From positions 1 to 10,954 of the forward strand of contig NZ_DASWYS010000113.1 in assembly GCF_036404855.1 (NCBI RefSeq): a DNA stretch of 10,954 nucleotides, written 5' to 3'. How positions within the stretch are numbered: position 1 is the stretch's first letter; every line of letters starts with the position of its first letter. This stretch comes from Pelomonas sp036404855. GTDB taxonomy: Bacteria; Pseudomonadota; Gammaproteobacteria; Burkholderiales; Burkholderiaceae_C. This document shows positions 1-5,847 of this stretch, piece by piece. The notes below the pieces were generated by a model. That model saw only the letters and a list, made by a program, of their open reading frames with translations. It was not told the DNA's origin and ran no database searches. The position numbers were made by a program, and so were the translations under genes.

Positions 1-2
1 GC

Positions 3-266
3 TGCGTGGGCGACTGGGTGGTCCGAGAGTTGGCTGGTCTGCGCCCTGGAAATGCAGGCTTCGAGCACTTCCATGTTCGGCCGCCGACCGATTCACCGTT
101 AAGTTGGTGCAAGACCAGCCATGAATCAGCGCATGGCTTGATCACGGTTGAATGGTCTTCCGGCAGCCTCGAACTGAGCGTCCCTGTCAATGCAACAGCG
201 ACGATCTCGTGGCGGGGCGAAGTGCTTGATGTGGGTAGTGGCAGGCATTCCTTTCGGCGCTTCTGA
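3..266 (+). CDS. C-terminal end of a GH78 alpha-L-rhamnosidase-like protein (5' part outside window)
   Basis: The reading frame is open from the first complete codon of the window to the TGA at 264-266, so this is the 3' end of a gene that starts to the left. The 87 visible residues begin CVGDWVVRELAG and continue with a GFEHFHVRP segment, a serine-rich turn and short beta-strand stretches ending in RRF. This pattern (GDWxxRxxAGxxP..PGFxxFxxxP, then a strand-rich tail) is typical of the last part of the (alpha/alpha)6 barrel and the C-terminal beta-sandwich domain of GH78 alpha-L-rhamnosidases, which release terminal L-rhamnose from polysaccharides and glycosides. The GTG at 6 is internal, not a start. 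Catalytic residues are not in the window. It may be a full gene cut by the window edge or a real truncation; the sequence cannot tell. Family assignment rests on pattern only. Confidence 0.6.
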   Translation, partial: CVGDWVVRELAGLRPGNAGFEHFHVRPPTDSPLSWCKTSHESAHGLITVEWSSGSLELSVPVNATATISWRGEVLDVGSGRHSFRRF

Positions 267-632
267 GCCGCGAGTTGCTGCCACCTGCTTGAGATTGGCA
301 GTAGGCTTGGCGAGCGGAACGATACATACGTTTGATTTGTTCGCATCAAGTGGGTCGAGCGAAGGGGTTCAACGCGCCTGATGATGAACAGACCTGGCAG
401 CTCTGTTTGTCCCCCGGATGAAGCGTTCGGACAAGGTTCCTGAAAAGATACCTGCCTACCAGTCGGTCGAGCCTTGAGGCTGTGGGCACTTGGACGACCG
501 GCACCGTCACATGAACGGTCGCCGGAAGGTCGTCGCCCAATGGCAAAGATCGCTGGCGAAGCGGTCTTTCTGGAGATCGCAGTGGTCCATGAGATGCGCC
601 ACGCGAACGGGCTAGCATGCGGCCACAGGTAG

Positions 633-761
633 CCCGACGGACTTTATTTGCAATGGGTTGGTTGCGACCGGCCGAACGCGGACTCCCGACGGACTTTGAT
701 GCACATGGATCGTGCCGAAAAATCAACAACTTACGCATGCCAGTCCCGACGGACTTTATTT
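633..761 (-). repeat. Three spaced copies of AAATAAAGTCCGTCGGG-type repeat (candidate transposon end)
   Basis: On the plus strand the core cccgacggacttt occurs at 633, 685 and 745 (intervals 52 and 60 bp). The outer two copies extend identically to cccgacggactttattt. Read on the minus strand the unit is AAATAAAGTCCGTCGGG, which resembles the AATAAAGTC core of Tn7 TnsB binding sites. Copy three contains a perfect inverted repeat, AGTCC-CGAC-GGACT (742-755); the other copies keep most of it. Three sites spaced 50-60 bp apart resemble the left end of Tn7; IS21-family elements also carry several terminal transposase-binding repeats. No transposase gene is visible, so this is an orphan end or the edge of an element extending to the left. 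The repeats are seen directly; the element type is inferred. Confidence 0.5.
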
Positions 762-775
762 GTGGGAGTCAACTC

Positions 776-885
776 TGTGTTCTCGACAATTAGAGTCGTA
801 AACAGGCTAATGAAGTCGTAAACATCGACTGCAATCTGGAGCCGCATCTTCCGGTGCTGCTGTTCACGCGCAAATGTCGTAAACA
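776..885 (+). repeat. Three copies of AGTCGTAAACA-type repeat after a TGTG terminus (candidate Tn7-like/IS21-like end)
   Basis: The decamer gtcgtaaaca occurs at 795, 815 and 876. The first two lie in directly tandem 20-bp units, 785-804 and 805-824, that match at 15 of 20 positions; the third unit is 866-885. A TGTG at 776-779 precedes the first unit by a few bases. The order TGTG, short gap, GACAAT..AGTC..TAAAC closely parallels the published Tn7 end (TGTGGGCG then GACAATAAAGTCTTAAAC). This set faces right, opposite to the 633-761 set. No matching opposite end and no transposase is visible downstream in the window. What is seen is the repeat array; that it is a transposon end is an inference, and IS21-type ends are the main alternative. 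Confidence 0.5.
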
Positions 886-1236
886 AGCGGGTCCGTTTGG
901 TGCGGGGCGCGCGTCTGTGCGGCCTTGAATTGCTAAGGTGCGGGCTGAAGGTAGCTCGCCAATCCGTGCCGGTGACTCCAACAAGTAAGGCTCGGGCTGG
1001 CTCAGCTTCGCGCCCAGATCCTTGGCTTCGTCCGACCTGGCCGCTGCGCAGCGGGTCAGTGGGGGCTTGACCAGCCGGGCGGTCGGGTCGATCCTCTTGA
1101 CGCCTAGGTTCTCGACTGGATTGGGGAGGCCGGCGACCAAGAGCAGCAATGTGTCAACAACGACCTGAGTGCAGTCTTGGAGGTCGTCTGACGTGGTCCC
1201 GTCGGCTTTGACGGAATTTGTGGTCAGAATGTGATG

Positions 1237-1261
1237 TACTACCTCACTGGAAAAGGTAGTA
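1237..1261. promoter_or_regulatory. Perfect 8-bp inverted repeat directly upstream of the nucleotidyltransferase gene (candidate operator)
   Basis: TACTACCT (1237-1244) and AGGTAGTA (1254-1261) are perfect reverse complements separated by 9 bases. The right arm contains the only purine-rich segment before the ATG at 1269 (AAAAGG, 1251-1256), so a bound protein or an RNA hairpin would cover the ribosome binding site. A TTGACG at 1208-1213 could be a -35 element, but the matching -10 is poor. An operator for autoregulation is plausible because genes of the toxin-antitoxin type often repress themselves through such repeats; the binding partner is unknown. Confidence 0.55.
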
Positions 1262-1268
1262 TAAAAAT

Positions 1269-2309
1269 ATGTTCGTTGACAACAGCCTGGCAGCTCAGGC
1301 CGCCTACTCCTCCGCGCTCTCCGCAGCCCGAATGGCGCAGCTCAATCGATCGCCCGCTGACCTTCCAGGCGGCTTCGCGTCGAAGCTGATTCACGGCAAG
1401 CGGTACCACTACTACCAGCGCAAGGGCCCGGCCGGCCTCGAGCAGATCTATGTCGGTCCGGATGACGAGGCGACCCGCGCGCTCATCGAAGCCGCTCACA
1501 ACGAGACTGCGGTCGCGAACCAGGCGCACTTGCGCAAGTTGGCCAACGCGGCTGCAGCGTTGGGTTGCTACACCGTCGCGCCGAAGCACTTCCGCGTCCT
1601 GAAGCGCCTCGCTGATCACGGCGTGTTCTCGGCCGGCGCCCTCGTGGTGGGCACGCATGCCTTCTTGGCCTACCAAAACGTGCTGGGCGTACTCTGGGGC
1701 GATCCTGGCCAGACGGTCGACCTTGACTTCGCCCACGCGGGCAAAAACCTCTCGTTGGCTGTGGCGCCGGACGCCCGCGTCGATGCCCACTCGGCGATCG
1801 AGTCCCTCCAGATGGGCTTTGTGCCGGTGAACTCTGGAACACGCTACGTGAAGCCGGACGAGCCGGACTTCGATCTGGACTGGCTGACCTCCCGGACGCG
1901 CACCGGTGACGAGCCGGTCGAATGCCGGGCGCTGAACGTGACGCTGCAGCCGCTGCGCTTCATGGAGCTGGCGCTTGAAGCTCCCATCCCGGCAGCCCTG
2001 CTTGGCAGTACCTCGGCCATCGTCGTCAACCTGCCGGCCCCGGCCACCTACGCCGTGGGCAAGCTGCTCGTGGCCGCCGAACGGACCGGGGACAGCCGAT
2101 CAAAGACGAAGAAGGACATCGCCCAGGCTGCGGCGCTGATCGACTACTTCGTGCAGCGAGATCCCGACACCATCGTCGATATGGTCGCCTCGACACGTGC
2201 ACGCGGCCCGGCTTGGCGCAAGGCCTTGGACGTTGGCTTGGATGCCCTCAACAGGACGTGGCCTCGGGTCGGGGAGAGCCTGGCTGCAGCGACCCAACAA
2301 GGGAAGTAG
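1269..2309 (+). CDS. GSU2403-family nucleotidyltransferase-fold protein (NTP_transf_8-like)
   Basis: This 346-residue soluble protein has no signal peptide or membrane segment. The middle carries a nucleotidyltransferase signature: GTHAFLAY at about 128-135, followed by TVDLDFA at 149-155, whose Asp151 and Asp153 fit the metal-binding DxD pair of the Pol-beta superfamily. A basic helix near 264-293 (KLLVAAER, then KKDIAQAAALIDYF) resembles the helical part that follows the catalytic core in MNT/AbiEii-type relatives. The N-terminal 120 residues are a family-specific region with a KRYHYYQRKG stretch. Length and layout match the GSU2403 group, whose target is not established; relatives transfer nucleotides to RNA or proteins in type IV toxin-antitoxin and phage-defence roles. 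The ATG at 1269 lies 12 bases after AAGG and behind a perfect inverted repeat. Only 7 bases separate its stop from the end of the convergent nuclease-like gene. Function as a toxin is conjecture. Confidence 0.72.
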   Translation: MFVDNSLAAQAAYSSALSAARMAQLNRSPADLPGGFASKLIHGKRYHYYQRKGPAGLEQIYVGPDDEATRALIEAAHNETAVANQAHLRKLANAAAALGCYTVAPKHFRVLKRLADHGVFSAGALVVGTHAFLAYQNVLGVLWGDPGQTVDLDFAHAGKNLSLAVAPDARVDAHSAIESLQMGFVPVNSGTRYVKPDEPDFDLDWLTSRTRTGDEPVECRALNVTLQPLRFMELALEAPIPAALLGSTSAIVVNLPAPATYAVGKLLVAAERTGDSRSKTKKDIAQAAALIDYFVQRDPDTIVDMVASTRARGPAWRKALDVGLDALNRTWPRVGESLAAATQQGK

Positions 2310-2316
2310 GCGGGCG

Positions 2317-3073
2317 CTACACGGACTCTCGACGCCGGCGCTCGGCAGCCAGTCTGTCCATCTCCCGATTGGCGATCTCCCGCGTCCGATCCCGCTCTGC
2401 TTGCTCTGCCTCAGCCTTCATGCGCGCCTGGCGGTAAGCCTCAGTCGATTCCTTGGTGATTTGATCCTGCCGTTCGATCCAGGCCGAGATACGCTTGTCA
2501 TAGACGGAAAAGACGAGCCCAAGCAAGGTGTAGCCAGCCAGACCAGCAACTGCATACAGCCACCAGCGCATGTGCTGACTGACGCGTGCCCGAAAGTCCC
2601 GAGGTGCCTCCACGCGATCCTGGGACCACAGGCCCTGCCGCGCCTGCTGAGCTTCGGACAGGGCTGTCTGGTACTGCTCGCGGTCGGGCTGGTTCTGTGC
2701 ATCGAAAATAGTCACGCCAGGCCAGGCCGCGGCGAACCAACTCGAGGTTCATGACATGGCCATGGGGCTCGACCACCTCGACCACGGCGATGCCGTCTTG
2801 GTCCCTCCCGCGAATCTGCGCCGTCACTTGTCGGCCGAGCAACATGGCAGACAGGGCTGATTGCGCTTCATCGGCGAAGGGCTGACCCGGCACGGCCGCG
2901 TCGATGAAGGCAAGCCGTAACTGGTGTTCACGCTGCCGGGCGTCGACCAGCGTGATGACGTCGCCCACGACGCCAATGACCTGACCGTGCAGCGGTTCGT
3001 CCGCCCATGCCGGCACCGCCAAGCCGAGGCCGATCGCGCAAACCACGGCATGATGTCGGACAAGCGCAATCAT
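2317..3073 (-). pseudogene. Secreted staphylococcal-nuclease-like protein with C-terminal membrane segment, frameshifted and lacking catalytic residues
   Basis: From the ATG at 3073 (AGGTGA ribosome binding site six bases upstream, better placed than the GTG at 3076) the frame encodes a signal peptide ending AVPAWA-DE at about residues 19-25, then an SNase/thermonuclease-type OB fold (about 28-120: ITLVDAR, LRLAFIDAA, GQPFADEAQSAL, ELVRRGLAW). At the run of four A (2705-2708; TTTT on the coding strand) the frame breaks. Removing one base joins DYF to DAQNQPDREQYQTALSEA, the expected SNase tail (ARQGLWS), then a membrane helix (WWLYAVAGLAGYTLLGLVF) and a charged coiled-coil tail, 251 residues in all. 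Compared with nuclease Arg35, Asp40, Glu43 and Arg87, Arg53 and Asp58 are kept, but the Glu is Val61 and the second Arg is Ile95. The DGDT motif is reduced to VGDV. It is therefore probably not an active nuclease even if the frameshift is a sequencing error. Confidence 0.68.
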
Positions 3074-3107
3074 CACATCTCACCTGAACGGTAAAGAGCC
3101 GAGCTCA

Positions 3108-3222
3108 ACGCTTGAGCCCGGCGACCAAATCGCGCAGCACCTGTTTCGCGAGTTCAGGCTCCCCATTGGCGGCCAACTTGATCGCTTCATTCAGCAGCGC
3201 CTCAACAAAGCCCGGATGTGCA
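3108..3222 (-). pseudogene. Stump of an addiction-module antidote (HigA/COG3636-like) gene
   Basis: The minus strand from about 3222 to the TGA at 3108-3110 reads HPGFVEALLNEAIKLAAN followed by GEPELAKQVLRDLVAGLKR. The pattern LLxEAxxLxxNGEPxxAxxVLRDLV is characteristic of the N-terminal half of small antidote proteins of the HigA-like COG3636 group, where a helix-turn-helix domain normally follows. Here the frame ends a few residues after VLRDLV, so the DNA-binding part is missing. There is no start codon, because a TGA lies in frame at about 3229-3231. Both ends are therefore broken. The 5' break coincides with the start of the acetyltransferase stump on the other strand. It ends 35 bases before the start of the nuclease-like gene. 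The assignment rests on a short stretch. Confidence 0.38.
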
Positions 3223-3469
3223 AATCCTCACCGCAGACCATCCGCGCGAACCGGCGCTGCGCGCCCAAGGTTTGGAGTTCGGGCGACCCATCAAGATTGG
3301 CAGGAACGTGTGGATCGGTGGCGGCGCGCTCATCATGCCCGGCGTGACGGTTGGCGATGACGCGCTGATTGGAGCTGGGGCCGTGGTCACCAGGGATGTC
3401 CCCGCTGGTGCCACGGTGGCGGGGAATCCTGCCCGCATCATGAAGCCTGGCGAAGCTCGCGTTAGTTGA
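3212..3469 (+). pseudogene. C-terminal remnant of a maltose/sugar O-acetyltransferase (Maa/LacA/NodL type)
   Basis: The frame from about 3212 to the TGA at 3467-3469 encodes PDVQILTADHP, IKIGRNVWIGGGALIMPGV, VGDDALIGAGAVVTRDVPAG and NPARIMKPGEARVS. This is the C-terminal left-handed beta-helix (hexapeptide repeats) of the acetyl-CoA-dependent sugar O-acetyltransferase family. The catalytic His of the family is present (TADHP), but about 100 N-terminal residues, including the rest of the acyl-CoA and sugar sites, are missing. Full-length relatives are about 185-200 residues; this has about 85. The GTG at 3218 is not preceded by a ribosome binding site and lies in the middle of the family alignment, so it is not a true start. 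The break point coincides with that of the antidote stump, as expected if a deletion or recombination removed the 5' parts of both genes. Confidence 0.72.
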
Positions 3470-3783
3470 CGCCGGTACAACATAGGCGAACGCCTGCCTT
3501 GCAGAGGGCGCCCAGCGCCCGGAGCTTTTGGGCGGGCAGCAGGGCGACTCGACGGGCCTGCATCGCCTCTCCCGGCCAAGAAGGCCGGGCAGCCTAAGCG
3601 TCGTTGGGAAACTCGCGCCCGGGCGCCGGTGATGCCCCACGAGGTGGTGTAAGTTTTTAGGCGAGGCGGCCCGGAGAGGGTGGCCATCACGAGTCAGCGC
3701 CGCCAAGCAGATCGCGTGGTTCCAGGACCTGTGAGGTGAAGGTGATGCTGGCTATGGCGCTGACCGAACAATGATCTGCCATT
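3470..3783. other. Gene-free GC-rich block with clustered inverted repeats
   Basis: No credible gene is seen. The block has several short inverted repeats: GGCG-AA-CGCC at 3485-3494, the palindrome GGGCGCCC at 3506-3513, a perfect 7-bp stem CCCGGCC-AAGAA-GGCCGGG at 3571-3589, and the 12-bp palindrome GCGCCCGGGCGC at 3615-3626. None is followed by a T run, so these are not standard terminators. The right part (3650-3780) is plainer and leads into the esterase promoter. The block could be a dispersed repeat, the scar of a mobile element, or the end of the horizontally acquired segment; the sequence alone does not decide. Confidence 0.45.
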
Positions 3784-3799
3784 ATGGTTGCGCTATCAT
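3784..3799 (+). promoter_or_regulatory. LacI-type operator 1, upstream of the esterase gene
   Basis: ATGGTTGCGCTATCAT is a 16-bp imperfect palindrome (six of eight paired positions match) with the central CG typical of LacI-family operators. It lies 32 bases before the ATG at 3832. TATGGT at 3783-3788 could serve as a -10 element, so a bound repressor would block it. Three more sites of the same consensus lie upstream of the other units of this locus. Confidence 0.6.
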
Positions 3800-3831
3800 T
3801 TTCCATTTGCTGCTGACAGGACCGCAACCGG

Positions 3832-5142
3832 ATGAGTGCACGTATGGAAAAGACCGGCCCGCGCCGCGGTGGTTGGTTGACGGCAGCGGCCCTGCTGCTG
3901 GCGGGCTGCGTTTCGACGCCGCAAGGTCCCCAGGCCGATTGGGCGGCGGCTTGGGGCAGCGCCATGCTGGCCCAGCCGGTGCCGGCGCCGGATGTCGAAG
4001 TCAAGTCGCCACCAGCGCTGTGGCGGCAGCCGATGCGGGACGTCAGCTTGCGCCAGATCGTGCGCGTCGCCGCCGCGGGCCAGGCCGTGCGCGTGCGTGT
4101 CAGCAATCTGTTCGGCGACGAGCCGTTGGTGGTCGATGCCGCCAGCATCGCGCGCGTCGCGGCCCTCGATCCGCTGCCGTCGCTGGCGGCGGACACGTTG
4201 CTGCCGCTGCGCTTTGGCGGACGGCGCGAGGTGATCGTGCCCGCCCATGCCGAGGCCTGGAGCGATCCCGTCGAGCTGGCGCTGCCGGTGCTGGCCGACG
4301 TCGCCGTGCAATGGCATGTGCAGGTTGGCCCAGCCCAGGTCAGTGTCCATCCGGGCTCACGCATCCGCAGTTGGGCCGTGGCGGGCAACCGCGCCGACGC
4401 GGCGGACTGGCCGGAGGCGGTGGGTCAAGAGGGCTGGTGGCATCTGGCGGCCGTCGACGTGCGCGTGCCCCGGCCGCTTCCCGTGCTGGTGGCGACGGGT
4501 GACTCCATCACCGACGGCTATGGCGTGCCTTCGGGCAGCTACCAGCGCTGGACCGATGCGCTGTCGCGCCGCCTGGTGGCGCGGGGGCGCGAGGCCTCGG
4601 TCGTCAACACGGGCATCGGGGGTGGTCGGCTGCTGCGTGACGGCCTCGGGCCCAACCTCGTGTCGCGCTTTGACCGCGACGTGCTGGCGCGCACGGGCGT
4701 GACCCATGCGGTCGTCCTGATCGGCGTCAACGACCTCGGCGTCAGCCATCGCGGCCGGGCGACAACGCCGGAGTCTCGCGCGGCACTGCTGGCCGAGTTG
4801 AAAGCCGGCTTTGCCGACCTGGCCCTGCGCGCCCGCGCCCGCGGCGTCTGCCTGATCGGCGCGACCGTCATGCCCTACTCGGGCAGCGGCTACTACGCCC
4901 CGCAAGCAGAGAACGAGGCCGACCGTCAGGCGCTCAACGCCTGGTTGCGCGAGCCGGGACGCTTCGATGCGCTGCTGGACTTCGACGCGCTGATGCGCGA
5001 TCCGGCGCGGCCGGCGTACCTGCGCGCCGACGTCGACAACGACGGTCTGCATCCGTCGCTGGCGGGCTACCGCGTGATGGCCGAGGCCTTCCCGGTCGAA
5101 GTGCTGGAGCGTCGCTGCGCGAAGAAGCTCAGCGTTCCTTGA
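3832..5142 (+). CDS. Exported SGNH/GDSL-family esterase, lipoprotein (probable carbohydrate acetylesterase)
   Basis: The 436-residue product starts with a basic N-terminus, a hydrophobic core and a lipobox LLLAGC (Cys26), so it is probably a lipid-anchored envelope protein. Residues about 35-210 form a beta-rich N-terminal domain (RQIVRVAAAGQAVRVRVSN, then LFGDEPL) usual for this subgroup of about 400 residues. The SGNH hydrolase domain follows: block I ATGDSITDG with nucleophile Ser225, block II NTGIGG with Gly261, block III GVND with Asn300, and block V DGLHPS with Asp404 and His407. All four catalytic blocks are intact. Members cleave ester bonds in acetylated polysaccharides or lipids. 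Next to GH43 and GH115 genes and with the same operator type, removal of acetyl groups from xylan is the best guess; exact substrate is not shown. ATG 3832 has a weak AGGA-like site; ATG 3844 is an alternative start. Its last 14 bases overlap the convergent RraA-like gene. Confidence 0.82.
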   Translation: MSARMEKTGPRRGGWLTAAALLLAGCVSTPQGPQADWAAAWGSAMLAQPVPAPDVEVKSPPALWRQPMRDVSLRQIVRVAAAGQAVRVRVSNLFGDEPLVVDAASIARVAALDPLPSLAADTLLPLRFGGRREVIVPAHAEAWSDPVELALPVLADVAVQWHVQVGPAQVSVHPGSRIRSWAVAGNRADAADWPEAVGQEGWWHLAAVDVRVPRPLPVLVATGDSITDGYGVPSGSYQRWTDALSRRLVARGREASVVNTGIGGGRLLRDGLGPNLVSRFDRDVLARTGVTHAVVLIGVNDLGVSHRGRATTPESRAALLAELKAGFADLALRARARGVCLIGATVMPYSGSGYYAPQAENEADRQALNAWLREPGRFDALLDFDALMRDPARPAYLRADVDNDGLHPSLAGYRVMAEAFPVEVLERRCAKKLSVP

Positions 5143-5839
5143 GCTGGCGCCAGGCCGCAAAGTCCGCGGCCACATCAACGTCGGTGGGCGGGTACAGGCC
5201 CAGCACGCTGCGGCCGCCCAGGACCTTCTCCTGCACGTAGTCCTCGAAGACGGTCATCTCGACGGCTTCGTTCGCGATCTCGTCGGCCAGGTGCGCGGGA
5301 ATGACGATGACGCCTTCGGCATCGCCGACGACGATGTCGCCCGGAAAGACCGGCGCGTCGCCGCAGCCAATGGGCTCGTTGATGGCGATGGCCTGGTGCA
5401 GCGTCAGGTTGGTGGGCGCGCTGGGTCGCGAGTGGTAGGCGGGGAAGGGGTACTTCGCGATGTCGGGACTGTCGCGGAAGCCGCCATCGGTGACGACGCC
5501 GGCCACTCCCCGCACCATCAGGCGCGCGACGAGGATGCCGCCGGCCGAGGCCGCCCGCGCATCCTTGCGGCTATCGATGACGAGGACCGCGCCTTCGGGA
5601 CATTCCTCCACGGCCTTGCGCTGCGGATGGGCGCGGTCCTTGAAAACGCTGATGTCGTTCAGGTCCTCGCGCGCAGGCATGTAGCGCAGCGTGTAGGCGG
5701 GGCCCACCATGTTGGGCAGGCTGGCGTTCAGCGGCAGCACCCCCTGGATGAACTGGTGGCGCAGGCCGCGCTTGAACAGGGCGGTGCAGAGCGTCGCGGT
5801 GCTGACGCCCATCAGCTTCTTGCGGGTGTCGGGATTCAT
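5129..5839 (-). CDS. RraA/HMG-aldolase-fold protein (candidate 2-keto-3-deoxypentonate aldolase)
   Basis: The 236-residue product starts at the ATG at 5837-5839, where the family alignment begins (MNPDTRKKLMGVSTATLCTA) and where GAGG eight bases upstream overlaps the stop codon of the dehydratase. Family hallmarks are VGPAYTLRY, GAVLVIDSRKDARAASAGG, RGVAGVVTDGGFRD and GDIVVGDAEGVIVIP. Annotation as RNase E inhibitor RraA is common but misleading: many members are divalent-metal class II pyruvate aldolases or decarboxylases. Arg122 and Asp123 of the GGFRD segment match the substrate- and metal-binding pair. However, the Asp of the D-X20-R-D aldolase motif is replaced by Gly101 (SAGGIL). Eight bases behind the pentonate dehydratase, it could cleave 2-keto-3-deoxypentonate to pyruvate and glycolaldehyde, or carry out another step on that keto acid. 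Fold assignment is sure, the reaction is not. The frame is open upstream, but no family homology lies there. Confidence 0.82.
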   Translation of the reverse strand: MNPDTRKKLMGVSTATLCTALFKRGLRHQFIQGVLPLNASLPNMVGPAYTLRYMPAREDLNDISVFKDRAHPQRKAVEECPEGAVLVIDSRKDARAASAGGILVARLMVRGVAGVVTDGGFRDSPDIAKYPFPAYHSRPSAPTNLTLHQAIAINEPIGCGDAPVFPGDIVVGDAEGVIVIPAHLADEIANEAVEMTVFEDYVQEKVLGGRSVLGLYPPTDVDVAADFAAWRQLKER

Positions 5840-5847
5840 GGTGTGCC

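Larger units (their letters stand above)
267..1236. other. 970-bp region without a convincing gene; carries two repeat sets
   Basis: No open frame here has both a plausible start with ribosome binding site and a protein that I recognise. The visible structure is the two repeat sets described separately (633-761 and 785-885). One minus-strand frame, from about 1235 down to about 920, is open, has fairly good G/C third-position bias and reads protein-like (for example LLVAGLPNPVENLGVKRI near 1149). It has no ATG/GTG start in frame near its 5' side, only a TTG at 1149, and its tail runs through the repeats. It may be a remnant of an unrecognised gene. The AT content is visibly higher than in the sugar locus to the right. 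Confidence 0.5.

Noticed and set aside
346..738. 130-codon minus-strand frame
   Set aside because: It is basic and low in hydrophobic order, runs through the 633-697 repeats, and shows no domain or plausible ribosome binding site.
633..885. CRISPR array
   Set aside because: Repeats are short, only three per set, face opposite ways in the two sets, and are unevenly spaced; there are no cas genes.
790..1149. 119-codon minus-strand frame
   Set aside because: It has only a TTG start, no ribosome binding site, and runs through the repeat set at 785-885. Its first part is protein-like but not recognisable, so it is recorded only as a possible remnant in the 267-1236 entry.
3463..3609. Integron attC site downstream of the acetyltransferase stump
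   Set aside because: GTTAGTT, GCCTAAG and GTTGGGA resemble attC core boxes but do not fit the RYYYAAC/GTTRRRY pair in the right order and spacing.
3202..3706. Minus-strand frames of 160-170 codons
   Set aside because: They cross the antisense side of the acetyltransferase stump and the inverted-repeat block, with no recognisable domain and no good start.
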